Shown here one piece after another: positions 1 to 12,866 of a stretch of 64,000 bases of DNA. The stretch covers positions 46,617,422 through 46,681,421 of the forward strand of contig NC_054740.1 of the NCBI RefSeq assembly GCF_018143015.1. Reading direction: 5' to 3'. The stretch comes from Lytechinus variegatus (Eukaryota; Echinodermata; Echinoidea; Temnopleuroida; Toxopneustidae). The notes beneath the pieces are model-generated. The model saw only the letters and a program-made list of their open reading frames with translations. It was not told where the DNA came from and ran no database searches. Every line of letters starts with the position of its first letter. The first letter of the stretch is position 1. The position numbers and the translations under genes were made by a program.

Positions 1-1343
1 TTTTTTTTATCATTATTATGAAAAAGGGATGTCTATTTCTTGATTCTTATTTGAAAATTAACTTACATATCTGATTCAAACACAAACACACAAAATCAAG
101 GTTTTAACTTCTGCATCATACCCTAGATCTATTTCTAACTTTACAATATCTTACCATGCCTGTGTCCAGTAGCCTGGGATACTTCTGAAATGTGGCTGCA
201 GTATTAGGATTATCCTCCTTAATCCATTGTTTCCTGTGTGCTGGTTGCTTCATTTTTTAGCTAAAATGTCCTGCGGACCAGTGTTGTGCTTCAGCCAATT
301 AGTGGCACCATCGTCATCATCATCTGAAAATTACCAAAGTTTGAAATATTCAGTACATTACTTCATTTACATACTGTATCATGATTTATTTCCAATTGGT
401 CTAATGCCAATTTGTCCAATTGCCAACTCGTCTACTATCATTTGGTCTACCATTGGTTCGTCCACTATCTACATGCTAAAATGCCAATTGCTTCGTCCTC
501 TCACAATTTTGTCTAACCACCTTACCTTGGTCCAACAGCCAAATGATTTAGTCCATAAACCATTTGGTCTAATTCATGGATAAGTGTTAATTGGGTAAAA
601 CGAACTAATGGGTATTTATTAGACCAACTGGTTATGAGTATAGGGAAGGCCCCTGGGGAGGGGAAAGGGGGACTTTCCATGAAAATTACAGTGTGATCTA
701 ATAGTAAACAAACATAGGCATCTACAATGTATGACTATGCTCGGCCTGGGATGAGTGAAGTTCGCAGCCATTTGTGTGTGCACATAATTTAGGCCCCTAA
801 AACCTAAAATTACCCTTTTTAGAATATAAGGAACAATATCAACCAAAAATTTGTTGATTTTCAAATAGACTCTAGGCCTAGATCTACCCAATCTAAAGTT
901 CAAGTTTTAGGTGCGCAGAAAAGGGGCTACCTTTCGTACTACTCAGCCTCAGGTAGCTACCCGCCTCGGTGTAGCGTACCGGTATGCTTGTTACGGTACT
1001 GCGCTGGTGTGGTAGCGCTAGCTAGCCCTGCGCGCACCGCAGGATCTAGGAGTACGCATAGAGATGTATACATCTCTATGGGAGTACGGTACCGGTACGG
1101 TAGGGTCTCGCCAGCCGGGGCCTAGCCTACTGCGGGGGAATACCGGACTCTAGTCGAGAGTCCAAGCCAGTACAGCGGCAGAAATACGTCCTGTCTCCTG
1201 CGTATAAATTCTATCAAATTACAATACATATATAGATCTAGGTCTTAATGCTTACCTCTGAATGTGTCAATTAAAACCGGCATTTGGAATCTTTTATCAT
1301 GCCGAACACGAATTCGTCTGCCAAACTGAACTTCTGAAGACTG
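1..1343. other. Non-coding flank; no gene seen
   Basis: No convincing gene is visible here. The open frames are short and have no recognisable domain. The stretch holds a degenerate short-period repeat (385-620), a GC-rich patch (about 900-1150) rich in GTAC/CCGG-type motifs, and a perfect 24-bp palindrome at 1057-1080. Confidence 0.5.
385..620. repeat. Degenerate ~12-bp period repeat (TTTGGTCTA-like)
   Basis: Variants of TTTGGTCTA / TTCGTCCA / TTTGTCCAA recur about every 12 bp. Copies are strongly diverged, so this is an old minisatellite. The 118-residue open frame over it (227-583) is a by-product of the repeat and not a gene. Confidence 0.55.
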
Positions 1344-2290
1344 CATATCAATTTGTTTGCGCTCCTCGCAGTGCGTAGCGTGTTAAATTATTTCCCTATG
1401 GAAAATACGCAGTTTTTGAGGGATTTACTAAGATATCTCCCAAACGCGTCAACAAGGTGATCTATCAAAACAGAATAGAATAGAGCAGATTCTCACCTTG
1501 AACATGATATGATTTTCAGTCAATTTTAGTCAAATTAAGTTCTGTCACTTTTGAGGTTTTTGGAACCTTTCTTGATGATTTTGAAAATCCATTTGTACAT
1601 GAGCCAATGGGCAAGTGAGGGAAACGAAACGTTTGGTGCGACTTCACATTGTTGTAAAAAAATATATACGTCACAATAGACCCTATCAAAAAAAAGACAT
1701 TTTGCAGAAAATGCTGTAGATTGCGAATACCTAAGAATGATTTTGATTGGATAAACAAAACCTCTCACTTTTCACATTTGCAAAAGCTTTTGCAATTTTG
1801 GTCACTATAGTTTGGCGGCCGGTTCAGCCGATGGCATTGTGTGTACACAGTAAACACGCATAGCTAGGCAACGCAGCGCGTGAAGAATGTCACGATTCGT
1901 ACTATACAGCGACGACTTGAGTGTATGTTGGATAGAACCGTACCATTTTGACCGGGGGGTGTGCCAATGAATGCAATTAAGTGATCAAGAAGAGTTACAA
2001 AACTGAAGGGAGTGAGAAAACAAGGAAAGTGAGAGGGAAATTTATGAAAACAAGTAATGCGAGGAAAAATTACAAGAAAAGGAGAGAAAGGAGAAGTGAA
2101 AACACGCAGCTGAGTGCGCTCACGATATGTAAGTTGAACACCCCTGCACCGCAATGTAGCAGCCCGCCACTATACACGTAGACTGCCTGCACGATGCGAA
2201 GACAGCGGCGCGTATTAGTGACTGTGCGTTAAACGTCCCATTTCTATGCCTTATAAAAGGAGCGTTTTTTGTACACAACAAATTGATATG
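1344..2290 (+). mobile_element. Non-autonomous TIR element, copy 1 (~947 bp)
   Basis: The segment begins CATATCAATTTGTTTGCGC and ends with the inverted counterpart, AACAAATTGATATG. The whole ~950-bp body recurs in opposite orientation at 47500-48460. Both copies end exactly at the CATATCAATTTGTT inverted repeat, which defines the element. No transposase frame is present; the small open frames are shared only because the copies are homologous. No target-site duplication could be read with confidence, so the superfamily is unassigned. Confidence 0.7.
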
Positions 2291-2496
2291 AGTGAAGCCG
2301 CGCCACAGAGCTAGATCAGGAAACCCGTCTATCTACGGTATTGTTTAAAACTGTTAAACAATATCGTTAGAAATTCGAGCGATACTTTTAACAACGAAAA
2401 TTTTGGGAAAATTTAAACACATGTTACGTCTTTTGAACAATATTGCTCAAAAATTTAAACAACACAATTTTAAACAGCGCCAATTTAAACAGCGTT
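2291..2496. other. AT-rich spacer with TTTAAACA-type short repeats
   Basis: This lies between the TIR element and the LINE start. It contains several TTTAAACAGCG / TTTAAACA words and no coding signal. Confidence 0.4.
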
Positions 2497-4543
2497 TTTA
2501 CAGTGTATCGATAAGATGCAGTACACTTATCATCAACAAAATCCTTACATGCAGAGCAGATTAGATTATTGGGTGATATCAGACATTTTTGTTGAAAAGG
2601 TATCAAAATGTGAAATAATACCGGCTCTGTCGCCTGATCATTCTGCAATAGAAGTAAATGTTTATTTTGCCATTACTCATCCTGTTATAAAGACAGGATG
2701 CTGGAAATTCAACAATAGCCTATGTTACGATGAAGAATATGTTAAAACAATGAAAGAGGAAATAACTCGTCTAAAACTTAGGTTGTCTGAAGAAATTATG
2801 GATAATAGAATACTGTGGGATTATGTTAAAATGGAAATTCGAAATTTCACAAGAAAATATTCTTAAAAAAAGAGCTAAAGAAAGAAAAGAGAAGGTTGAT
2901 AAGTTAGAAAAGGAAATTATGAAATTGGAAGAGGAGGTTCAATTACGGCAAACACCATCAAGAACAAAAATGTTATTTTAATTGACTTTTGGCAAGAAAA
3001 AGAAGTGAGCCTAAAACAATTTATGCGTACTTAAAATAATGAAGGTATAAAAATCAGATCTCGATCCCCGTGGTTTGAAAGTGGAGAACGGAAGGGTTTT
3101 ATTAAAGAACTTAAAGTTAATGGAAATGTAATAAGGATGAAAGTAGTATATTAAAAGAGATCAAAGAATTTTATTCTTCTTTATATTCTAAAGGAGAGGT
3201 AGAACCTGGTGATTATTTTTTCCCTAGTAACTTACCAAAACTAAGCGAAAACCAAAAGAATCATTGCGAAGTGAAAATAAACCAGGGGGATTGTATTGAA
3301 ATTTTAAAAGAAATGCAACTAAATAAATCACCAGGAAATGACGGTTTAAATGTCGAGTTTTATATTACATTTTGGCAGGTAATAGGTGACCTAGTCTTAA
3401 ATGCTTTTAATGATGCTATGAAATATAAAGAATTGTCACCGTCACAAAAACAAGCAATAATTACAACATAAGGAAGGTAAAGATCCGATGTTTATTAGCA
3501 ATTATAGACCAATTTTCTTGCTTAATGTAGATTATAAAATCCAAACCAAAATTATTTCGAAAAGAATTAAGACCATTTTGGATAATATTGTGTCAGGCGA
3601 CCAAGTAGGTTACTTAAATAATAGGAATATTGGCGATGCTGTAAGAATAATAAACGATATGATTTTTCATACATCAAATTTTAATAAACCAGGATACTTA
3701 GTTGCAATCGATTTTGAAAAGGCGTTCGACTCAATTTCACATTCCTTCCTCCAAAGGGTGCTTAAATCGTTTGGTTTTGGGCCGATTTTTAGTAACTGGG
3801 TTAACGTTCTTTACACTTACTCGCTGAGTTGTGTCTTTAATGGGGGAGAAATCGACCGGTTATTTTGCAATCGAGAGGGGGCTAAGACAAGGGGATTCCC
3901 TCTCCCCTTACCTTTTTATACTTTGTATAGAATGTTTAACGCATTGTATTCGTAATGATAATCAAGTAAAGGGTATTCGATTTGGTGAAACGGAAATTAA
4001 ATAAATACTCTATGCTGATATTCGTAGAAGACTTAGATTCAGTATATAGATTAGAATTAATTCTTGAAAATTTTAGGAAGACATCTGGACTTAGGATAAA
4101 CAAAAATAAAACGTTTATTTTACCTAGGACCCTCTGTTAACCTTACTCACCTTTTCTCTTTTGGGAAACAAGTTGATATGGGTATTGTCTTTTCATTAAA
4201 TCCTGACGTTGCTGAAGAAATGAATTATAAAGAAATATTAAGCAAAATTAAAAATTTATTAAATTGGTGGAAACAAAGAGATCTAACTTTGTTTGGAAAG
4301 ATTCATCTGCTTAAGACTTATGCATTTTCTAAATTTATTTATGTAAGTTCTTTAACGCCTATGCCGGAATGGGCTTTTAAAGAAATTGAAAAAATTTGTT
4401 TCGACTTTTTATGGCGAGGAAAAGATAAGATTAAAAGAAACACATTGTATCTGGGATATAAACAAGGGGGAATAAAAATGCTCAATTTTAAACTCTTTGT
4501 AATGGTACAGAGAGTGATGTGAGTCAAAAGACTGGTAAACGGT
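2497..4543 (+). pseudogene. LINE-A part 1: L1/Tx1-type endonuclease C-terminus and reverse transcriptase
   Basis: Broken remains of the pol ORF (ORF2) of an L1/Tx1-like LINE. The 5' end is truncated inside the endonuclease: 2516-2866 reads QSRLDYWVIS and then SPDHSAIEV, typical of the AP-endonuclease C-terminus. RT blocks follow: SPGNDGLNVEFY (3271-3471), NYRPIFLLNVDYKI and DFEKAFDSISHSFLQRV (3488-3955). The catalytic YADD is degraded, reading about YAD-I near 4015. The thumb/connector region follows at 4178-4522 (LFGKIHLLKTYAFSKFIYV, DFLWRGKDKIKRNTLYLGY). Frameshifts near 2866, 3471, 3955 and 4170 and a stop at 4520-4522 show it is dead. The frame continues after the foldback at 7056. Confidence 0.85.
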
Positions 4544-7055
4544 TACACTTCGTAATTCCGAAGGTTCTTTATTCCGAAGGTTCGTAATTCCGAAACACGT
4601 AAATTGCCTATACCTCGATGTTCGTTAATCCGAAAACGAAAAAGGGTTCGTTAATCCGAACATTTGTGGCGTAATTCCGACGATTCGTTATTCCGAAGGT
4701 TCGATAATCCGAAAACAAAATAAGGTTCGTTGTTCCGAAGGTTCGTTAATCCGAAAACGAAATAAGGTTCGTTGTTCCGAAGGTTCGTTAATCCGAAAAC
4801 GAAAAAAGGTTCGTTATTCCGAAGGTTCGTTGATCCGAAAACGAAATAAGGTTCGTTTTTCCGAAGGTTCGTTAATCCGAAAACAAAATAAGGTTCGTTA
4901 ATCCGAAAACAAAATAAGGTTCGTTTTTCCGAAGATTCGTTAATCCGAAAACGAAATAAGGTTCGTTAATCCGAAAACAAAATGAGGTTCGTTAATCCGA
5001 AAACAAAATAAGGTTCGTTAATCCGAAAAATGAAAACCGGGAAAGCAAAGGCAGAGGCAAGGGGAGGGGGCGGGGGACACTGTTGCCGTTCAGTTATCAT
5101 ATGAGGATGGGAAGGCAAGGGCGGCCGAACGAATTTTCGTTGGGGGTAAAGCCAAAAAATGAAACTCATACGTCAAAATTGGGACTGTGGTGATATTTTC
5201 ACCTGAAGATTATCATCTGCTTGAAGTCATGTGTTTGATAGTGATTAAGTAGAGAATAACTTTTTTGAAGTGACTTCTTATTATGGCAAAATGTATATTT
5301 AGGCTTTATTTTTCGGGAGAGAGTATAATGAGCGAGCGGCTTGGTAAAACAAATTCAAAGGTGAAGTTGTATAACGTTTTTTGTGGTCAGTTATTCTTAA
5401 AATGGCATTATTGCGAGGTGTTGCGAGCGTGAATCACAAGCTAAACTTAAATTAGTTTTTTAAAAATCCGAGCAGATTTCTGCTGTCATTAAAAAGATGT
5501 GCATCTAAATAAATAATTAACACGAGCGCAAAACGCGAGCTTGAACATACTGACCAGAAAAGGAACCTGTTAAAGAAAGCATTTAGTGACCTCTTTATAG
5601 GATGCATATTTCACCAATCGAATGAGAGTGCGAAGCGCAAAATGAAAATTTTCAATATTCCAGCCTGAAAACTTAACTTAACTTGTATACTTTAAAAAGA
5701 GTATTTTATTTCGAAAAAACATGAAAAACGGCATATTTATTTTTGAAAAAGGAACTTTCCCAGTTTGGAAAATATTAATTCCCTGTTTTTTATTCCATTT
5801 TTGATGCCCCCTGCCTCCCTCCCGGCGGATCCAACTTTCGTCAAATAGAGGGGGGGGGGGGATTTTTTTAGCCATATTTTCCTTGATCGGCAGTTTAAAG
5901 TTAGTTTTTGTTTGTTTCTTTGAAAGGGTAGTCCTAACAGTCAATAATTAGCTTTATCCTTATAAAATAAAGTAAATATGTAATAACATGATAAACCCTT
6001 TTTAAATAATGCGAGCGCGAGCTATATATTTTTGTTAATATGATGGGCAATATGTTTGCGATCTTCAAAGCGAGATGCCTATGTAACTAAATTTAGATAA
6101 TAACTGCTAGCAAGAAGCGCGAACAGAATTTTTAAATATATATGCTCTGACCTGATCTAAAGGGGACATTTTAAGAACTTTTTGCAGTTAGCCATGAAGA
6201 TGATGCGCGTTTTAGCCAATGGCGGCGGAACGTATTTTTTCACGATTTACGATTTCTCACGATTACAAAAAATGCTCCGAATGCTCACTTCACGTCTTGT
6301 TACATGAAATGTCTACTAGTTTCAGCTTGCGATTCGCGCTTTCAACATCTCACAAGGATCATTATTAGTATTATTTTTATTTTTATTACCAGTAGAAGCC
6401 GTTATTAAAAATGACATCCCCTCCAATACAAATCCTATTATCTAGAGGTTGCTCGCACGCTTCCAACACGCTTGATCCCCTGCATCTTTAATTAAACCAT
6501 TTGCTTATAGGCAGCAATTGCTCAGATAAAATCGAAATTGGCCTATGCTTGATCAGGGCGCCATTCTTAATGAAATACATGCTTTGCCCCCAAAACACAT
6601 CATCGATCGTTATTACTATATCATTGCATAATATCTTGTAATTTTGTAATGACAACATCGTTTTTGTTACCAAAATGAATTATTTTCATTTTCGGAAATA
6701 CGAACCTTATTTAATTTTCGGATTAACGAACCTTATTTCGTTTTCGGATTAACGAACCTTATTTCGTTTTCGGATTAACGAACCTTCGGAATTACGAACC
6801 TTATTTCGTTTTCGGATTAACGAACCTTCGGAATTACGAACCTTATTTTGTTTTCGGATTAACGAACCTTCGGAATTACGAACCTTATTTCGTTTTCGGA
6901 TTAACGAACCTTCGGAATTACGAACCTTATTTCGTTTTCGGATTAACGAACCTTCGGAATTACGAACCTTCGGAATTACGAACCTTCGGAAATACGAACC
7001 TTCGGAATAACCGAACCTTCGGAATTACGAAGCTTCGGAATTACGAATGTATGCG
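4544..7055. mobile_element. TU-like foldback transposon inserted in LINE-A
   Basis: About 2.5 kb splits the LINE frame. The left arm (4544-5035) is a tandem array of GGTTCGTTAATCCGAAAAC-type units; the right arm (about 6690-7051) is the same array inverted. The outermost bases match as inverted repeats (TACACTTCGTAATTCCGAAG against TACATTCGTAATTCCGAAG). The LINE sequence CTGGTAAACGGT stands directly on the left side (4532-4543) and again on the right (7056-7067), as a target duplication. Removing one copy restores the LINE frame across the junction. The interior (5036-6690) has no transposase, only dispersed GCGAGCGCGAAGCGC-like hairpin words and a homopolymer-G segment related to one at 56230-56400. 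This matches the architecture reported for sea urchin TU elements. Confidence 0.85.
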
Positions 7056-7394
7056 CTGGTAAACGGTGATCAGAAAGTGAAATGGAAAAAGTATTTCAAA
7101 TTTCTGCTTAGACCATTAGGTGGTAATTTAATATTTTACTGTAATTTAACACCTGATATGATCAATATAAAAATTCCAAAGTACTACCAGGAAATGGTAA
7201 GTATTTGGTTTGATATAACTGTGTTCATCAAAAAGGACATAAGTAATAAAAGAAATGAAATTTTTTTCAATAACAGGTATATTAAAAATGCAGGAAAAGC
7301 GTATTTTCATGGAAATATTTTCTTAAAAAACACATACTAATTGCACCCTATTGTAAATGAACATGGTGATCTTAAATCAAATGCTTACTTTCCA
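7056..7394 (+). pseudogene. LINE-A part 2: ORF2 C-terminal region
   Basis: Continues the reading frame cut at 4543 (LVNG then DQKVKWKKYFKFLLRPLGG), with typical L1/Tx1 ORF2 connector text, then PIVNEHGDLKSNAYF after a stop near 7340. It breaks off where an unrelated insertion begins. Confidence 0.75.
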
Positions 7395-7955
7395 GCCTTG
7401 GTCATAGAAGTTGTGTTGGGAAGGAGAAAAATAAATTAAACAGAATGGTGAAAGTTTGAAAGAAATCGGACAAGCAATAAGGAAGTTATAGCTGCTTTAA
7501 AACTGAGATCACTAATTCTATGTAGATTTCAAATTGGCAACTGAGTAAGTAAATTATGACAAGGGGCAAGGACAACTTTCCCATAGGCCATGTACTTTAT
7601 TATCAGGGATTTGTGGTTCTAAATATAAACCAGGGAGTATATTGTTTTATGTCCTCGTGAAAGAAAAATATAATTTGAAATAAAACTTTTGGGAAAAATG
7701 ACATTTTAGCCATAATGTGTATTGGAGTACATGGAAGAGTAGTCCTTGTCTGACATCACTATCACATCCCATATGCGGCCAATTTGAAGTCTCCATGGGT
7801 ATAGTGATTACCAATATTTACAACTTTTAAAAATTCATAATTTTCTTGTTGTTTGTCCGATATTGTTCAAAGTTCCACCAATCGACTTGTCTGATTTTTC
7901 TTTTCCTTATAAAAACAGGTTTATATTTGGGTTGGATTCCCCTTTAAATGACGAC
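7395..7955. mobile_element. MITE-like insertion in LINE-A (boundaries approximate)
   Basis: This unrelated non-coding block separates LINE segments that are contiguous in family members. Near its ends are inverted blocks: AAAGTTTGAAAGAAATCGGA near 7446 and TCCGATATTGTTCAAAGTTC near 7858. That is a diverged terminal or sub-terminal inverted repeat. No open frame of note. Exact ends and target duplication could not be fixed by eye. Confidence 0.55.
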
Positions 7956-8303
7956 GAAATAGTAACAATTAATAGAATATTTGCACATGTTCCTGTGGAA
8001 TGGAAAGATGAATTAAAAAAATAATACCTTAGTTGATGGTTTGAAGATTGAATTTATTTTTTCTAAAAATGTTTTCCAGTTTGAGTCAGTTTATTCAAAA
8101 CAGCTGTATAGATCCTGTATAAGCAAAATTGCCGACACTCCTGTCAGTTTTTACAATCTCGAATCATCATATAACATGTCTGAAAAAGAAATCGAGAAAG
8201 CATTTTATCGTCCAAGATTTTGCACATTAGATAAGCTAAGAGAGTTTCAATATAAATTATTATACAATATTATCTTTGTTAACCACCATTTATATGCCAG
8301 AAG
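7956..8303 (+). pseudogene. LINE-A part 3: ORF2, up to the 40-kb interruption
   Basis: Reads TINRIFAHVPVEWKDELKK and then, after stops near 8025, SVYSKQLYRSCISKIADTPV and REFQYKLLYNIIFVNHHLYA, the block that in L1/Tx1 ORF2 precedes the zinc-knuckle tail. The LINE stops abruptly after LYARRK at about 8303, where the ACTGGTCC array begins. The expected continuation is found at 49053. Confidence 0.8.
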
Positions 8304-8815
8304 GAAAAACCAGTTCCACTGGACCAGTTAGACCAGTATAATTTTAACTGGTAACTCTGGAAATTGGAACATCGGTTTACTGGTCTAACTGGTCATACTG
8401 GGTCCAGTTAAAATTTTACTGGTCCAGTTAAAAATTAAACTGGTCTTGAAGTACTGGAATTTTATACTGGTCTTGTTTCTGGTGGTTGTTACTGGTCTCA
8501 CTGGTCTTCATACAGCAGGTTTCACTGGTCTTCATACTGGTCTAACCGGAGGCCGTTTCATAAAGCTGTTCGTAAGTTAAGAGCGACTTTAAGAACGACT
8601 GTTGATCCTTTCTTACGCGCTAAACCATCGCCTATGGTGTATACCATTTACCAAAAGAAAGGATACCAGTCGTTCTTAAAGTCGCTCTTAACTTACGAAC
8701 AGCTTTATGAAACACCCACCTGGTCCTCAAACTGGTCGAACTGGTCCTCGTACTGGTCTTACTGGATCAGTTTATTACATGCATTTGGTATGATATATAC
8801 CATGGCCAGTGAAAT
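8304..8815. repeat. Left ACTGGTCCAGTT palindrome array
   Basis: Tandem and degenerate copies of ACTGGTCCAGT / ACTGGTCTAACTGGTC. The unit is itself a near-perfect palindrome. The array is interrupted by a small hairpin MITE at 8551-8714. The inverted partner is at 48738-49052. Confidence 0.8.
8551..8714. mobile_element. Small hairpin MITE (164 bp)
   Basis: Two 47-bp arms, 8555-8601 (GTTTCATAAAGCTGTTCGTA...) and 8667-8713, are perfect inverted complements with a ~65-bp loop. It starts GGCCGTTTCAT. It sits inside the left ACTGGTCC array and so inserted later than that array. The ends resemble those of the MITE at 23028-23186. Confidence 0.8.
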
Positions 8816-9778
8816 ATGATGGAAAAGATGGTTAGTAAATTAATCTTTCTGCTGTTATTTTGAATGTGATGTATAAAATTACACATTTTCATTGTGAATT
8901 AGTTCACACAATTATTTTGAAGGTTTTCAAACAACAATTTCAATTCAATTTCAATTTCATTTATTTCACTTCCATCAAACAAAAACAAATTGTATACCAT
9001 ATATATAAAAATAAGTATTTGTATCCATTGCAAAGAAACAAAAATAATAATACATATGTTGTGAAAAAAACTTACACGATTTGGGCAACACATTGGAGGT
9101 TTTGAATAAGTATACTATTTTTCAATAGAAAATAAATTAAGATGGAAATGGAGGGACCCACTAAAAAGCAATGCTTGTACAATGTGGGCCCCTCAAAAAT
9201 AGATAACAAAACCAATAACAGAGTACAAATACAGACATATGTAATCAAATGAGAAAAAAAATAAATGAGAGAGAAATAATACTCACAAAATATAAAATAC
9301 GAAGTTATCAAAAAATATAGTTTGTATAGGACAAAACAACCCGTCCTAAAATATATCCACCCTTCCCACCCCCCCCCCAAAAAAAAAGAAAAGAGAAAGG
9401 GGAGAATGCCCTGAGAAGATGGATGGGTGCTGCTGAACGTAGGTAGAACACATGCCATCGTGGACTCAAGCAAACTGGATTCAATGTGTATAAAACGAGA
9501 AAAAAATATATAAAATGACCTGGAAAGAATAAAATGCGCGAAAAATGCGATTGATGCCGTAAATAAATAAGTGGTAGGAAGGCGGATAAGCGGACAGGAA
9601 AGAGAAAAAAGATGAGAGGATAGACACAAATAATGTATGAGGTTCACGACCGAGCACAACTGGGAAGGACTTGTGTCAGATTTTTTTTCAATTAAAGAAA
9701 AGGGATGATTAATGTTTTAATTATAGTCTTTATAGTAAAAATGATGACTAACTTCTTGACAGAGATGATGAATTAGGT

Positions 9779-11492
9779 TTAATTTGAGGATACATTATAA
9801 GATTTTAATAGAGATAATTTGAATTTAGTCTTAAAAGAGTTCAAAGATTTTGCAGTTCTTATATCATTATGAAGTGAGTTCCATAACTTCGGTCCCTCAT
9901 ATATAAATGTGTTCTGAGCCAGCAAAGTTCTTAGAAGTGGTAAATGGAATTCACCCAATCGCCTTGTTGGATAGTTATGAATGGATTGATTTTTTGGAAA
10001 CATTGAATGAAATACATTTGGGAGGTTGTTATTGTTATAATTGTACATAAACTGACCGAGATTGAACAAATACAAGTCTTTAATTTTCAATATTTTATGT
10101 TCCAAAAATAATGGGTCAGTATGAGACAAATATGCTGTGTGACATATGACACGAAGAGACTTCTTTTGTAATAGGAGTAATTTGTCTAAGAGTGTTTGAT
10201 GTGTGTTGCCCCACGCTAAAATTCCATAATTTAAATAAGGTAATATAAGGGATGAATATAATGTAAGCAGGGATGATAATGGTAAACAAAATTTAAGCTT
10301 GTTAATTATACCAATGTTGCGTGAAATAGTTTTACATATGTTATCTATGTGGAATTTCCATGAGAGCTTATTATCGACTGTTATTCCAAGAAACTTAATA
10401 TGGGATACATTTTCCAAGGGAGTTCCATCCAAAATAATATCAACAGGAAGTGTATTAATAGAGTTGCTAAACAACATATATTTTGTTTTTTGTAAGTTTA
10501 TTGACAATTTATTTGCTCTTATCCATTGGGTGACATTTTTTAGTTCAGAGTTGATTGTATCAGCAAGGTGAAGAGGATTTTTATGTGAAAAAATAAGTTA
10601 GAGTCGTCCGCAAAGAGAATGAAAGAAAGAACATCTGATGATTTACAAAAATCATTAATATAAACTATAAACAAAATCGGGCCTAAAAGACTACCCTGTG
10701 GAACTCCACAATTTTTTTTTTTTTCATTTGAGAATTGCATCCGTTTAAAAAGACATATTGCTTCCTATTCAAGAGGTAGCTCCTGAACCACTCCAAGGCC
10801 TTCCCACACACTCCATAATGATGTAATTTGTTTAGTAAAATATCATGATTAATGGTGTCGAAGGCCTTGGAGAAGTCCAGGAACAAACCAATTAAATGAG
10901 ATTTATCGATTGAATGTGCCGCTTTTTCAATGAAACTCAATAATGCATGTGTAGTGCTATACTTTTCCCTAAATCCAAATTGGGAATTTGAAAGTATATT
11001 ATTTGATTTGAGAAAATTAAAAGTTTTTTTTATAAATAATCTTTTCTAGTATTTTCGACAATGTAGATAACAAAGAAATTGGGCGGTAATTATTAACATC
11101 TAATTTGTCACCCTTTTTAAACAAAGGAATGACTTTTGCTATTTTCATGCTCTCGGGAACAATGCCGTTAAGAAGTGACAGATTGAATATATGACTTAAT
11201 GGATCCGCAATTGACGATATTACCCCCTTAAGAAGAAAATTATTGATGTCATCATGTCCTGTACTTTTTTTTAGAACTGAAATCAGAAACAATATTAATT
11301 ATCTCCTGATTATAATTTGGAGCGAGAAACATTGAACTATTTGGTGGGCCTAAAAATTCAGAAAAGTGTTTTGCTGCGGGAGGAATATTACTTGCAAGAT
11401 TTTCCCCAATTGAAGAAAAGTGATTATTCAGGATATTACAAATTTGGCGAGAATCTTCAAAAATGACATCGCCAGATCTAATTTTTGTAATA
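9779..11492 (-). pseudogene. LINE-B ORF2, reverse transcriptase and C-terminal domain
   Basis: After a frameshift near 11490 the text runs NHFSSIGENLASNIP, then (11292-11017) STGHDDINNFLLKGV and VNNYRPISLLSTLSKILEKI, (10940-10683) DFSKAFDTINHDILLNKL, (10740-10540) CGVPQGSLLGPILFIVYIND and LFADDSNLFF, and (10507-9779) FLGITVDNKLSWKFHID and the CR1-like tail ending NSFKTKFKLSLLKSYN. The FADD catalytic motif is intact. At least four frameshifts inactivate the ORF. Confidence 0.87.
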
Positions 11493-12866
11493 TTAAGATT
11501 TATTATTTGATATATTCAATGCGTGTTTTAAAATTTTCCATGTATTTTGCATATCACGCTTGTAAAGTTGTAACTGATTAGTAAAATATCTTTTCTTTTC
11601 TAAACGTATAATCTTTGTCAGTGTATTTTTATAACAAGTACATTTAAGTTTGGATTGCTCAGACCGTTTCATTTTGTATTTATAATATAAGTTATTTTTT
11701 CTGTTTATCGAACGCAAGAGCGATTTAGAAATCCATGGAAGCTTCGGTGATTTTATGTTGTTAGATGGCTTATCTCTAAGTTTCGGAATATAAGTGTCAA
11801 AGTGTAGATTAAAAATGTTCATAAAATTTTCAAAGGACAAGTTAACGTCATTACTATCAAAAACACAAGACCAATCAACATCGTCAAAACTAGCACCCAG
11901 ACGAGCTATATTTTCGTGTGTTATTCTTCGTTTTAGTGGACGGCTATTGTTATTGAATCTGTCTTTTAAAGAGAAATTAGTCGAGACAGGGAAGTGATCT
12001 GTGATATCAGAGAGTAATATGAAGGAATCGGGTGGGGGAAGAACATTACAGAAAATATTATCAATAAGAGAGGCGGATTCATTGACTATGCGTGTGGGTT
12101 TAGATATTAAAGGTAAGTAAGAAGCGGATAGAAATATTTCCAAAAAATCTTGTGTAACATTATTTTGTTTTAATAAATCAATATTAAAATCGCCCATTAT
12201 AAAGCAATTTTTACTATCAAAAATTTGATTTTTAACCAAGTCAGAGAGGTGATCTAGAAATGATTTGATGTTCGAACTCGGAGGCCTGTATATAACACCT
12301 ATGATGTTTTTGCTGTTGGGGATAGTAATTTCAATAAAGAGATTCAATTGTATCAGTCATGCTATTAAGCTCGTCTCGAACTACATAATCATATGATTGT
12401 GAAATATATAACGCCACGCCCCCACCCACCCTATTTTGTCTGTTAACTAAAAGATCATATCCATCGAGAGCTAATGGAAGGCTTGTATCATGAGAAAGCC
12501 ATGTTTCGGTTAAACCTACTACTGAGAATGTTTGCATGGTGGGATTATTTAAAAGTAACCGTAATTCATCAAAGTGTTTGTTAATGCTCCTAATATTAAG
12601 GTGTATAAGAGAAAAAGATGAGTTATCATAATCCTTAACAACATTATTAAATTGGTTATGGGTGATGTATTCAGAATATGGACTTTGAAATTGGTTATCA
12701 GTGTCAAAATCATAATTCAACTCTTGTGACTGTCTGTAACATGGTTTTCAAAGGAAGTAATATGAGGACTTATGTCTGATTCACTTTCTACTAAGGATGG
12801 CCTAAACAAGTCAAGAAAGTCATCATCGTTAACTGAATTGAATGGTGTATCTACCGAATTTGCCAT
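11493..12866 (-). pseudogene. LINE-B ORF2, endonuclease domain
   Basis: The ATG at 12866 opens an acidic leader (MANSVDTPFNSVNDDDFLDL). One frameshift near 12720 leads into FSLIHLNIRSINKHFDELR and VVGLTETWLS. Another near 12340 leads into NIIGVIYRPPSS, FIMGDFNIDLLK, ASLIDNIFCN and SDITDHFPVS. These are the ordered blocks of an AP-like endonuclease, with the GDFN and (S)DH motifs present. A lysine-rich linker (KKRYFTNQLQLYKRDMQNTW) leads towards RT. Two frameshifts inside the domain show the copy is dead. Confidence 0.85.

Noticed and set aside
9072..9659. 195-codon hydrophobic frame on the - strand
   Set aside because: It lies in the 3'UTR of LINE-B after the RT ORF stop; AT-rich composition gives apparent hydrophobicity and no known domain.
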